Shown here piece by piece: positions 48,386-60,413 of a DNA stretch of 64,000 nt. The stretch's first letter is position 1. The number at the start of each line of letters is the position of its first letter. The stretch is taken from NCBI GenBank assembly GCA_026686845.1, contig JAIVEN010000002.1, positions 22,232,001-22,296,000 of the forward strand. Reading direction: 5' to 3'. The notes beneath the pieces were generated by a model. It saw only the letters and a program-made list of their open reading frames with translations. It did no database searches and was not told where the DNA came from. The translations under genes were made by a program, and so were the position numbers. The DNA comes from Adenanthera pavonina. Its lineage: Eukaryota > Streptophyta > Magnoliopsida > Fabales > Fabaceae.

Positions 48386-49582
48386 GTTTTTTTTTTAATC
48401 AACCCTTAATGTTCCTAGTCAAAACTAAAGATTGAGTGGCCAATACTTTTTTCCGTGATGTAAATAAAAACAAATACTATTCTCTCTATTTCAAAATAAT
48501 TGTCCTTTTAGAATTATGCATGCAGATTAAAACAGTAAATAAATAGCATAAAAATCAACAAATTTTGATTATATTTTATCATAATACTCTTATTAATTAT
48601 ATATTTCTATTTAATGCTTCTCTATTCCTTCATTATTATTGAAGGATAAATTTGTAAAAAATTATTAATATTATCTTAAAAATTGTAAAATAACAATTAT
48701 TTTGAAATATAAAAAAACATTCAAAATAACAATTATTTTAGAACGGAGAGAACATGAAAAATCAAATTGAGGTAGATATATCTTATTGGGTAGTGCGCCA
48801 TTAGCATGATAAATGTGGGGTTTTTGGAATTTTGTGTTCCTTTAAAATTTAAACAATACCCAAGTTAAAGCATGGCATAGTGTGTATAATTTAAAGTTAT
48901 TCATAAATTATAATTATAATTATAAATAGTACAATTTGTTGTCAAATTTCATGCAATACACAAAAAGAAATGTCTAATTGAAATATAAATCCAAACTCTT
49001 ATAAATACAAGTTGCAATTTTAGAAGTTGTCATGTTCATGAAAATGTTAATTCAAATCAAATCAATGAACATGTTACTTGGTTGAATTAACTTAAAATCA
49101 AGTAAAATTTGATTAGAACAGAATCATATATATAAAAAATTTAATTGGTAAGGATACAATTCATATCTCATAAAAGTGTAGGTTCAAATCTCATTATCAA
49201 TGTAAAGACAACATTGGTGGGTAATTTACAAATACCTCAATGAGTACTCATTAAGTCTTAAAATCTGCCATAACCCTGGTGAATCCTCTCGTAACCAACA
49301 CGTCTAAACTTTTAAAAATTAAAAAAAAAAGAACAAAATCACATATACTATGTGACTACATGTAGTTTCAACTTGAACACAATGTCCATGAGCAGACCTC
49401 TAGAATCCTCGCAACCAAAATAGCCCATGCAGGCATCAACTAACAGAAATCTAAAGCACAGGACTCTTACTACCTAGGATCCATACAGATATTGACTTTG
49501 ATCAAGTGCTTCCTGCCCTTTAAGTGAGAGAAGTCATGTCAGCTTCACCAGTGCAGTTCACATTACAAATATCACATCATAA
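48386..49582. other. Copy B spacer with shared Stowaway-like MITE
   Basis: It holds the copy B version of the Stowaway-like element (about 48478-48751) and the empty site of the Mutator-like MITE at 49042-49050. No gene was seen. Confidence 0.5.
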
Positions 49583-52500
49583 TCAGAATTTGTTCATTCC
49601 CACTGATGTTGCAACGTTCTTCTGCAATTCCTGCACCTTGGTAGTGGCATGAACACCTTGGCTTTTATTTTCCTGATCTACAGTTGACTTTGGCTTATAG
49701 TAATATTTTTGCACATTTATAGTTCCAACATTCTTCTGCTCTTTTTTTGAATGGTGATTGGCTGTGATCTTCTGTTCTAATGCATTTGAAGTATTGATCA
49801 TCTTCTCCGGTTCTCCATTTGACTTACCATTCTTCTTCACGAAAACTTTCACCGCAACATGCTGGTTTTTTGCTTTCAGTGCTTCGCAAGTAGCCTTATG
49901 CATCCTTCCTTGCAGGTGGGAATTCAAATCAGCCTTCGAAGTTGTTGTCAACTGGCATATGGCACAAGTCCACTCTTTCTGTACATTCTTAGATGCAGAA
50001 ATCTGAGGAGATGCTCTACCTTCTGTTTCTGTCATCGCCATTCCTTCGATTTTTGCTATCGCAGATGATGTGTTCTTATTTGATTTGAGGCTCCACAAAG
50101 CTGTATTAGCCTGCACTGTTGAAGACTTGGCATAGAGTTGAAGATTAGTGAAAATCAACCTGATAAGAGAGAAAGCATACACATTTAGTCTTCTTTTTTT
50201 TAATATAGTTTCTAAAACTGAGTATTAGTTACTGATGGATACATAGAAGAGGAGAATTTATACCCAAGTACTCTTCTCAAACTAGAATACAAATATATAG
50301 GAGTAAATTACACGGACATCCCCTAAGTTTCACTGAAATTATATAGGCTTTTCTTTTATTTCAAAATCTACGCAGACTTCTCTTAAAAACAAAAGTTAAA
50401 ATACATAAAACCATTTCTAACTTTTGCTAAAATTACATAAATATCTTCTTTATGTTAAAATATAAATATCTCTTTTACTTTCTAGAAAAAATTGTGTAAA
50501 TTATAAAAATTTGTATAGTTTTAGCAGAAGTGGAAAGTTTTATATAATTTACTAAATGTACAATCATTTGGTGTTCCACTAATACAAATTTTAACAAATT
50601 GAACATATTGCCAAAAATTCATTTTGTACATGAAGAAGCAGAGCTTTGAATTTAAAACCTCTTGCCTTTTACTCACACTCCTCATGACTTGATCACACCC
50701 TGTAGGTTTTTCCTATAATGTATATTAGTTGTTCGGCATCACTTTGTTTTCACTTCAATTTTTTTTTTGGTAATCAAAAGAAAAGGGGAAAATTCCCAAC
50801 AACTAAAAATTTTAACAGACTCAATTTATTTGCGAAAAAATAACTTTAGCATGACTTAAGAGTAAAAAAAAAATTTAACTTTTATTACGAAAACCCTATT
50901 TTTTGAGTTCAAGATGATAAGAAATCTTGCTTGCCTTGAGGAATTTCCTCTTTTTCAATCATCTCCAAATCTTTGATGTCTTTCTGTTCCCTGTGAAGCC
51001 TAGCCTTATTTGTCTGCACAAGAAAATTAGCTCCTTCAGAAAATTGTAAATGATATATGACCACTGCTAAAAAAAGAAAACAAACATATTCTTGCCTTTC
51101 ATCTATCAAATACATCAACCCAGAAAAAGTTTCATTTCTTTCATGTTTAAAACTAGCAATAACAAGACAAGAATTGCATAAGAAATTCACCTGCTGTATT
51201 TCATTCTTCTCTGTGATAGCAACTGTTTTTATTGTTTCTACATCAAGATTTGGTGCTGCGTTCTTCAATAGAAGAAAAAGATAACTGGCTTAATTCTTCA
51301 GCAATCAAGATTCAAATAAAACAAAAAAATTAGGCAATTCAAATGAAAGGGGTAGTGAGTACATTTGAACTCAAACCACATATTTGTAGACTAAAACTAG
51401 TGTGTGACCTTTTTTTTTTGGCAACAAGTATGCAACCCTTGTTTTCCTAAAACACATTTAAGAATGAGTTTAATATACTCGTTTTAACCCAAGTATCTTG
51501 AATTTCAGGTGATATCTAAGAAGCCTGTGTTTTTTTACATTGGTATCTGGGATATGCTCAGAGTCTTCCAAAATAACAAGAGGCATAAGCATAACAAGAC
51601 ACAATTTCACATAACACCACTTTGTTATCTTCCATAAAATACCAATGAATGCATGACAAGAATTACATGAAAAATTCACCTGGTGTATTTCATTCTTCTC
51701 TGCAGTTGGAGCTGCTGTTTTTGTTTCGGCATCAAGACTTTGCTCTGTGTTCTACAATAGAAGAAAAGGATAATTGCCTTAATTCTTCAGTAATCAAGAT
51801 TCACGAAATAAGTAGTAAACTTGAGTGAGAACGGTGGTGAGTATTTGTTAACTCAAACAACCCATTTATAGATTAAACCAGCATGCAACCCTCGTCACAT
51901 ATTTAGAGACAAAAAACAGGCTTTCCTCAAGCACTTTTAAGAAGGCATTAGATATACTCATTCTATCCCGAGTATCTTGAATTTCAGATGGTATCTATGA
52001 TGCCACTGTTTTGGTATACCGGCATCCAAACAACCCAAGTATCCAGAATAGCCAGAGGTATCGGATGACACCATTTCAAATCAGACCACTTTTAGCATTG
52101 TTATCTTTTATAAAGTACCAATTGTATGGTTTTCTTGAAAACTTTCTATTTTTATATCTAACACGAAAATATTAAATAACAATGTAGCAAACATCTCCTA
52201 ACCCTTTGTTATAGCAGAGAATACATTTTTAGCTCTTGAACTCCAATCCATCTATATGCCCCCCCCACACGCACATGGTGATTTATACCTCGCTAGCAAT
52301 GAGTTTCTCTAAGGCTTCAGTTCCATTCACTGTTATATATTTCTCAACCTGCATTAGAAAGTCTTCTTTCTTCACAAATCTTTTTTTTCCAGTTTCTAAA
52401 TTTGCTTATGATTACATGTAGATTCATGTAGATACATGACCGAATCAGCTGATTGTAGACATAAGAAGCTCTTCCAAAGTCTGGTATCATGAGGCAGAAA

Positions 52501-53701
52501 GTGATCATTAGCTTCATGTAATGCCAATACAGAAACCTGATGTTGAATATGAGGAGGCAAAAGTAAGATGGTGGGGAACATTAATCTAATATCACAGTTA
52601 ATCCAATTTTAACTTTAGATGCTATGATAATACTAGAAAAATATAATCAAGGAAGAACCTCAACCATTCTTTTTAGTTCTCTATTTCAAATTTACTTGGA
52701 AAAGCTTCACTTCAATTGAAATTAACAATTGCTACATGATACACACACACACACACAGCTTTTTGATAAATGATACAGAGTACATGATTTACCATTGAAG
52801 AAGCTTCAGAAAAGCATGCTCAAAGAGGTATATCAATGAGAGAAGTATCCAATAAGAGATCAAATTCCGAGTCTCTGAATGGCTATCACTCTCAATTGCT
52901 TGAACAGAAGCACATCTTCAACCACATAACACCATCGTGATAAACAACAAAAACAGCATAACCATCAGCGAAATAATAATTTGAAGGAAAAACTTAGGTG
53001 CATTTTTTGGATATATGCTATTACATTGTTCAATTGAATTTTCAGAAGCCAACTAATACTGTAGTGTAAAAAATGTTCATATGTTATAATTTTATTTGAG
53101 AACTTGACCATAAACACTTGAAGAACTTGAAAGATTTCTAGGTAGATTAAGTTTAAATTCCAAAGAAAACCGATAAACCAAGCTGATCTAAGAGATACAC
53201 ATAATCATTTCAGAAGAGAAACTTTACTGAAAATTATATATAAATATACCTACATGCTTATCTGTATATTCATCATTAACTTATTCTGCGTAGTTTTCTT
53301 AATTCGCAAAGAGGTGGATGATGAAGAGTGTTTTGCACCAAAACACAGTCAGAGAGCGAGCGAGACTTACACAGGATAACCCAAAGCAAGAACGGGCCTA
53401 CATATGAAAACAACACCGAATTAATGATCAAAAAGCGAAAAGAGACAGAGAGTCTAACAGATCCATTTTTACTTTTCACAGTGATAGAGAGACTATTCAG
53501 TATTTTAGAACGTTGAACTGCTTAAGGTAAAGATAGGGGCAAAGGTTACAAGAGATTATCTAATGTGATCAGAAGCAGAAAATTCGAAGCCATAGAAAAG
53601 AACAAAGTGAAGGATATATGAGTATATATAAAATAATATACATACCATGAAAGAAAATCAATGCATTTAAGGAGGAGTTTGAGAAGCCACAAAGAAGCCA
53701 T
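49583..53701 (-). pseudogene. G3: HVA22-zinc-finger gene, frameshifted to an HVA22-only frame
   Basis: Minus-strand exons: 53646-53701, 53371-53397, 52793-52915, 52289-52536, 51680-51751, 51191-51262, a degraded exon near 50930-51020, and 49583-50110. It is the copy B counterpart of G1 and shares the one-base insertion in exon 4 (248 instead of 247 nt), here read as Lys-rich then out of frame to TGA at 52344-52346, giving about 132 residues. That still covers most of the TB2/DP1/HVA22 domain. The first zinc finger has regained or kept all four ligands (WTCAIC), unlike G1, but a TGA at 49583-49585 stops the last exon before finger two. The degraded exon also lacks its GT donor. It is a pseudogene for the full design, though a short HVA22 protein is possible. 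Confidence 0.75.
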
Positions 53702-54849
53702 GTCGGATCGGAACAATATGTTTTTAACTGTGGTGAATTGAAGAATTGTGAAGAAGACTTGATGGAGAAGGAAAAGGAGAGAGAGATGGAGGGAAAAAAG
53801 TTGAAGTCGTCATGGAAAGAGGGGTAGTGCGGCAAGTGGAAAAGGAATACAACATTATTTGAAGGCTAAAATAAATAATAAATAACTCATTTGTTATTTT
53901 TTATTTAATTATCTAGTATCTATTGTTAGGTTCAAATGGAATAATTACCCTACATAATTTTTTTAATTTACAAAACTCAAATTTGAGAATTTTTCCCTGT
54001 TACTCAACCTAATTATGGTTGGTTGATTTTTATGTTTTTTAAATGGCATTTAAATAATTATAAAATAAATAAAAATGAGTTTAGTACATTGCATAATTCT
54101 AATAAATGAAATTGTACTGTTTATAATTTGCAAATAGCACTTTTATAAATTTTTATATTAATATATATGTCAGCCAATTGAAATCCACAGAAAAAATAAA
54201 AATTATAATTTTAAAAAAAGATTACAAAATAAAAGGGGACTGATTACAACAGTCTGTCTAGTCAATTCTCTGTCCACACAACTAGTTAAATCCTAAGCAA
54301 GAATTGATTAAAAAAAGGCGGAACAAAAAAAGAATTCCATTGTATTTGTATCAAACATGTAGCTTTATCAACATGATGAGCAAGCCATTAGCCAATCAGC
54401 AATTCTATTAGCAGCTCACGGAACCCACGAAAAAGAACAAGCAGAGAAATGTGAAGTGAGAGAATTCACATCTTGCACAATAGTCAAACATTGCCAGCTA
54501 GGACACACACAAGAGAAATTAGTAGTTTGCTTGAGATGCTTGATCCAGAGCACATCTTTCCTTATAATGGAGGAGACGTGCCACATGTGCACATATCATT
54601 TGAATTGTCTAGATGAGGTTTGGACAGCCCAATCCTTGAACAACAAGGATGGAGACATGGATTTAAAAGGTAGATGTTATAATTAGAACACAATCACATG
54701 TACTACATTAGGACATAAATATATATATATATACTTTCAATTTGAACACAATGTCCATGTTACATGACTCGTCCACTAGCTAGGACCCATCCAAAAGTGG
54801 AAACAAAATAAAGTGAAAAATATTGCTGTAATCACTGACAGCTGAACGA
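53702..54849. other. Spacer between G3 and G4 genes
   Basis: Counterpart of 37413-38605. It should include the upstream region of G3 and the downstream region of G4. A TA dinucleotide run is present near 54720. No gene is called. Confidence 0.35.
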
Positions 54850-57800
54850 TCACATATACGGCCATGGAGGGAGTGGCAATTGAGGGGGCAATGGAGGGAG
54901 TGGCAATTGAGGGGGCAACTGATGGAGTGGCAATTGAGGGGGCAATGGATGGAGTGGCAATTGAGGGGGCAACTGATGGAGTGGCAATTGAGGGGGCAAC
55001 TGATGGAGTGGCAATAGAGGGGGCAATGGATGGAGTGGCAATTGAGGGGGCAACTGATGGAGTGGCAATTGAGGGGATCCATATCCAGCATGAAGGAATT
55101 GACTTTCAGCCAAGTGCCTCTTACCCTTTAAGTGAGAAGCCAAGTCAGCTTCACTGGTGCAAATTACATTACACATTTCAGATCTTAGTCGGGAGTTGTT
55201 CATTCCTACCGATGTTCCAACGCTCTTCTGCAACTCTTGTACCTTGATATTCGCATCGACACCTTTGCTTTTGTTTTCCTGATCTGTAGTTTTAAACTTA
55301 GGCTTATATGTCTCTTGCACACATACAGTTTCAACATTCTTCTGCTCTGTTTTCGGACGCTGACTGGTTGTGATCTTCTGTTCTGATGCATTTGAAGTAT
55401 TGATTATTTTCTCCGGTTCCCCACTTGGCTTATCATTCTTCTTCATGAAAACTTTCACAGAAACAGGATGGTTTTTCACTTTCAGGGCTTCACAAGCAGC
55501 CTTATGCTTCTTTCCTTGCATGTGGGAATTCAAATTAGTCTCAGAGGATGTTGTCAACTGGCATATGGCACAAGTCCACTCTTTCTGTTTAGATGCAGAA
55601 ATCTGAGGAGATGCTCCACCTTCTCCATCTTTCACCGCCACTCCTTCGGTTTTCACTATGGCAGATGATGTGTTCTCATTTGATTTGAGGCTGCACAAAG
55701 CTGTATTAGCCTGCAAATTTGAAGACGTGGCATAGAGGTGAAGATTAGTGAAAATCAACCTAGTAAGATAGAAAGCATACACATTTAGTCTTCTTTTAGT
55801 ATAATTCTTAAAACAGATTACTCATGCATACAAGAAAAGGGGAATTGATTCACAAGTGCTCTCCTTAATAGAATACAAGTGTATACAAGAGTAATTTACT
55901 CAATATACAATCCATTCGCGTTCTATGGATAGCAAATTTTAACAACAAATTGAACCATGTTTTTGCCTAATTTTCTTTTTGTGCATGAAGAAACAGGGCT
56001 TTGAATCTAAAACCTGTTGCAAATTACTCACATTCCTTATGACCTGATCACACTACGGTTTTTTTTTATAATATTTGTTAATTGTTCATTATCACATTGT
56101 TTTCTCCTTATTGCAATTTTGTTTTTACCCAACAATCAAAAGATAAGGGGAAAAATTTCCCAACAACTATACAACAGACCTAATCTATTTGCAAATAACA
56201 AACTTTAGCATGACTTAGAGTAAAAAATAAAGATATATATATAAACAACTTTTCATAGTGAAATGATAAGAAAACTTACTTGCTTGCCTTCAGGAACTTC
56301 CTCTTTTTCAATCATCTCCAAATCTTTGAAGTCTTTTTGTTCCATGGGAAGTTTTACTTTATTTGTCTGCGCAAAGACATAAGGTTGGAAGATAAGCTCC
56401 TTCAGAAAATTGTAAATGATCTTCTATTAAAATAAAACAACATCCTTGCTCTTCATTTATCAAATGTATCAACCCAGAAAAGGTTTCACTTCTTTCATGT
56501 TTAATACTGTTGATTAAAAAGACAAGAATTAAATAGGAAATTCACCTGTTGCATTTCATTCTTCTCTGTGGTTGGAATTGTTTTTATTGTTTCTGCATCG
56601 AGATTTTGTGCTGTGTTATTCAATAGGACCAGTTTGGAACCTTTGTTTTCCTGAAACACGTTTAAAAAAGGCATTTGATCAGTAATTTTGACCCAAGTAT
56701 CTCGAAATTCATGTAAAATCTAAGATGCCAGTGGGTTGGAAAACTAGTATCCGAGAGTGGTCAAAGTCTTCCAAAATAACAAGAGGCATAACAAGACACC
56801 ATTTCACATCACACCACTTTTAGTTTTGTTATGTTTTATAAAATACCAATAAATTCATCACAAGAATCATATGAAAATAGAAAAATTCACCTTCGGAATT
56901 TCATTCTTTTCTTTAGTTAGAACTACTTTTTCTGTTTCTGCATCAAGATTGTGCTGTGTGTTCTGCCATAAGAGAAAACGATGATTGGCTTAATTCCTCA
57001 GTAATGAAGAGTAAAAAATTAAGTAGGCAACTTGAATGAGAGTGGTGGTGAATATTTTTGAGTTCAAACAACCCATTTATAGATTAAAACCAGTATACGA
57101 CCCTTATATATATATATATATATACACATTTGCTGAGTTTATACCTTGCTGGCAATGAGTTTCTGTAAGGCTTCAGTTCCATTCACTGTTATATATTTCT
57201 CAGCCTGCATTAGAAAGTCTTCTTTCTTCACAAATATCTTCTTCCAGTTCCTGAATCTGCTCATGAGTACATGCGGATTCATGCAGATACATGACCGGAC
57301 GAGCTGCTTGTAGACATAAGAAGCTCTTTCAAAGTCCGGTATCACGAGGCAGACAATGATCATTAGCTTCATGTAGTGCCAATACTCAAACCTGATGTTG
57401 AAGATGAGGATGCAAAAGTAAGATTGTGCCGAACCTTAATATAATATCATAGTTAATGCAATTTTAACTTCAGATGATATGATATAACCAGTAAAATATA
57501 ATTAAGGAAGAAACTCAATCATTATATATGTGTGTGTAGCTTTCCCCTGAATGATGGAGAGTAGATGATTTACCATTGAAGAAGCTGCAGAAATGCAGAC
57601 TCCAAGAGGTATATCAATGAGAGAAGTATCCAATAAGAGATCAGATTCCGAGTATCTGAATGGCTATCATTTTCAATTGCTTGGACAGAAGCACATCTTC
57701 AACCACATAACACCATCATCATAAAGAACAAGAAGAGCATAACTATCAGTGAAACAATAATTCAAAGGATAAACTAAGGTGCATTTATTCAGTATTTGGA

Positions 57801-58353
57801 ACCAAATTGTTTAATAGAATTATGACAAATGCAAAAACATTTTTTCAGAGCTGCATTGTGAAAAAATGCCCTCATGGTATACTTTCAATATTTTAAATTA
57901 TATTAGGTTCCAAAAACATAAACGAGGACTAATCTGAAAGATACAAATAAGCATGTAAGAGGAGAAACTTATACTGAAAAATAAATATTTCAGAGAAGCA
58001 TGTTTTACACAGAGAGAGAAAGAGAGACTTACAGAGGATACACCAAAGCAAGAACGGGCCTATATATGAAAACAACAGAGAGTTAATGATCAAAAGTGGA
58101 AGGAGACGAAAAGAGGGTCTGATAGATCCATTTTCTACGTTTCATAGTCACAGGCGACATTTAGTATTTTACAGCACTGAACTGCTAAAGTGAAGATTTG
58201 GGCAAAGACTACAACAGATTATGAAATGTGGGCAGAAGTAGAAAATCTAAAGAACCATAGGAAGGACACAGAAGTAATGTAATAGAAGGATGCATACCAT
58301 GAAAGATAATCGATGCATTTGAGAACGAGTATGAGAAGCCACAAAAAAGCCAT
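54850..58353 (-). CDS. G4: HVA22-like protein with U1-type zinc finger and long Pro-rich tail
   Basis: Minus-strand exons: 58298-58353, 58033-58059, 57574-57696, 57145-57391, 56891-56962, (56546-56617), 56280-56366, 54850-55710. The frame gives 490 residues without the bracketed exon or 514 with it; that exon's acceptor has changed from TTGCAG to TTGAAT, so it is probably skipped, which keeps the frame. The layout is an HVA22/TB2-DP1 domain (MAFLWLLILVLKC...), a 24-residue cassette, the 29-residue exon that G2 lost, finger one intact (CAICx12Hx5H), finger two with its first Cys replaced by Ser (LRSEMC), then eight 9-residue Pro/Leu/His units. HVA22 proteins bend ER membranes; the role of the zinc-finger extension is unknown. 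It is full length otherwise and may be expressed. Confidence 0.78.
54864..55079 (-). repeat. 27-bp coding minisatellite, 8 units (G4)
   Basis: Eight head-to-tail 27 bp units in the last exon of G4, against three in its duplicate G2. On the minus strand they encode a tail of nine-residue units such as PPQLPLHQL and PPQLPLHPL. Units alternate between two main types (ACTGATGGAG... and ATGGATGGAG...), suggesting spread by unequal exchange of larger blocks. Confidence 0.9.
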
Positions 58354-60413
58354 CTTGGATGGGAGCTATGTTGTTTTTCTGTGCCGAGGTTGAATCTTGA
58401 GAGTAGAGAGGTGAATTGACTTGAAGTGTGGGGGAGGAGAAGGAAAACGAAGGGAAAAGGAGGGAGGGAGGGAAAAATGGAAGAAAGTCGTACTGGAAGT
58501 GGAAAAGTCGTCGACGCCACGGTGAGGTAAGTCGGTAGCTACTAGCTAGTAACCAATTGGCTATTTCGTGTTGGTGCCGCGTGGGAATAAGGTACTATTA
58601 TAATCCCAACGTACACCATTAATTGCAAGAGGACGATGGCCGTGACAAATAAATCATTTTTTAAAAACAGTTCTGGTAAGGAAAAAGATGTTTAGGAACG
58701 GACAGTTTTAGCGCAAGAGTTTTTTTTTTTTTTTGTTTCCATCTAGTGCTTTAGGAAATTTATTAATACGAATATATGATATACTCCTCTGGATCCATAA
58801 AAATTATTTTTTAAAATTTTTATATAAATTAAAAAAATTATTAAATGATTTACAATGTTATAAAATTTAATAATATTTTATTAAAATAATTTAATTAAAT
58901 AATCTATTAAATAATTTACTATTTAATATTAATGAAATGTAAATTATTACTCCCTCTAGTTCTAAATATAGTTTTTTATCATAATCTTAAATATATGACC
59001 TTTTATAGTATATAAGATAATATTTAATATGTATTTATAAAGAATGTTCATATTTAATGTATCCAAAAAAAAAAGAGAAAGAGATTAAATAAGGATAATT
59101 TTAAAAAAATAATAATTTTTAAAAAAATTGAAGTAGTTAACTAACTTTAATTCTTATATTTAATTCACATGATTCGTTTAAAGGGGTTTTATATTAAAAA
59201 CATAATGGAGTAATATTTCATTGAAATTATAATGTTTTTTTTTCATACCAAAAAAAAAATATACCTGTGATAAGAGAGTATATTTATAATAAGAATTAAG
59301 TGATATTCACGTAATCACGTATAATGAGTAGTATGATTGATTCTTTGCATTAGGAAATGTGTTTATAAAAAAATATTAAAATTAATAATAAATCATATTA
59401 TTTACTAGCTGCAAGAAACTTACTATTCAAATTTCATAAATACTATAATATAAAAAAAATTAATTGAAGAGAAATAGTTGGTGACTAATAAGTCAAAAAT
59501 GTGAGAGCATTCCAGTTATTTTTAACTACTTTACATCAATTAAGAAAATTAGTTCAAGTTAGGATTATTAATATTTTAAAAAATTATCATAAATTTTCAA
59601 TATTTTTCTTATTAAATTATAATCTATCATAATTGTATTTCTCTTAGTTACTCTCTCCATTATAAATCTTATAGGTAAAATTAAAAAAAATTAATACACT
59701 TTGAATACTGCAAAAAATACATTAAAAATTTTTAGAACATGCTTTATAAATAGAAACAAAGTAATTTTTAAAATTATAACTTTTAATTACATGACAATTA
59801 ATATTAATATTATTAATCTAAAATAAACAAATCTAAATACAAGATTGCGGGGAAGAAAAGAGTAGAAAATAATAACTATGAAATGATTAGTAATTTTAAA
59901 AAGTTTTTAATATTATACTATATTTTAATATTTAAACTTGGGTTAAACTGCAAATTTGTTCCCAAAATTTTCTCGAAATTGCTGCTGGTATCCTAAACTT
60001 TTTTTAGGAGCAATGTTGCCTTTAAAGTGTCAAAATTGGAGCAATGTCTCCCAAAACTAATAGAAGTCATTAACATCTGTTATCTCTGTTACATGGCGAT
60101 GACCTGTTAGCCATAAAAAGAAAGCTTGCACATAACTGGTTATATTACAATATATAATCAATTTTCGAAGTAGAGTGGCAAAGTTGAAATGAAAGAAGTT
60201 ATAACCAATTATGTAGCACAATGTAACCTATTATTGAAGAGGAGAAGAACCAATACTAAAAGGAAATAGCTTATAATTGATTATGCTGGCCTAGACAAAC
60301 GTTTAAATCAGCAATGAGGGAAACTAAGATTTGAAAACTGATGTAATAGGTTATACAGTTAGAGATAATTGATTGCTTCAAGATAATTTTGTTGTCTTTT
60401 CTCTTTTCCATGC
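58354..60413. other. Distal part of copy B, upstream of G4
   Basis: Counterpart of 41931-44868. It holds the upstream region of G4 and AT-rich sequence, without the two small transposons present in copy A. A TACTCCCTCTAGTTCTAAAT stretch near 58948 looks like one end of a Stowaway-type element. No gene was seen. Confidence 0.4.

Larger units (their letters stand above)
45367..60413. repeat. Tandem segmental duplication, copy B (15,047 bp)
   Basis: This repeats copy A from 27831 onward in the same orientation and order: ALDH exons, LINE relic, G3 and G4. Homology ends at about 60413, near the point matching 44868 of copy A, so the final ~498 bp of the unit are missing. It is shorter than A mainly because it lacks three small transposons and 623 bp of the LINE region. 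Confidence 0.9.

Noticed and set aside
54780..55091. Minus-strand and plus-strand frames through the 27 bp repeat other than the G4 frame
   Set aside because: A 27 bp repeat without stops is open in several frames automatically. Only the frame continuous with the zinc-finger exon is supported.
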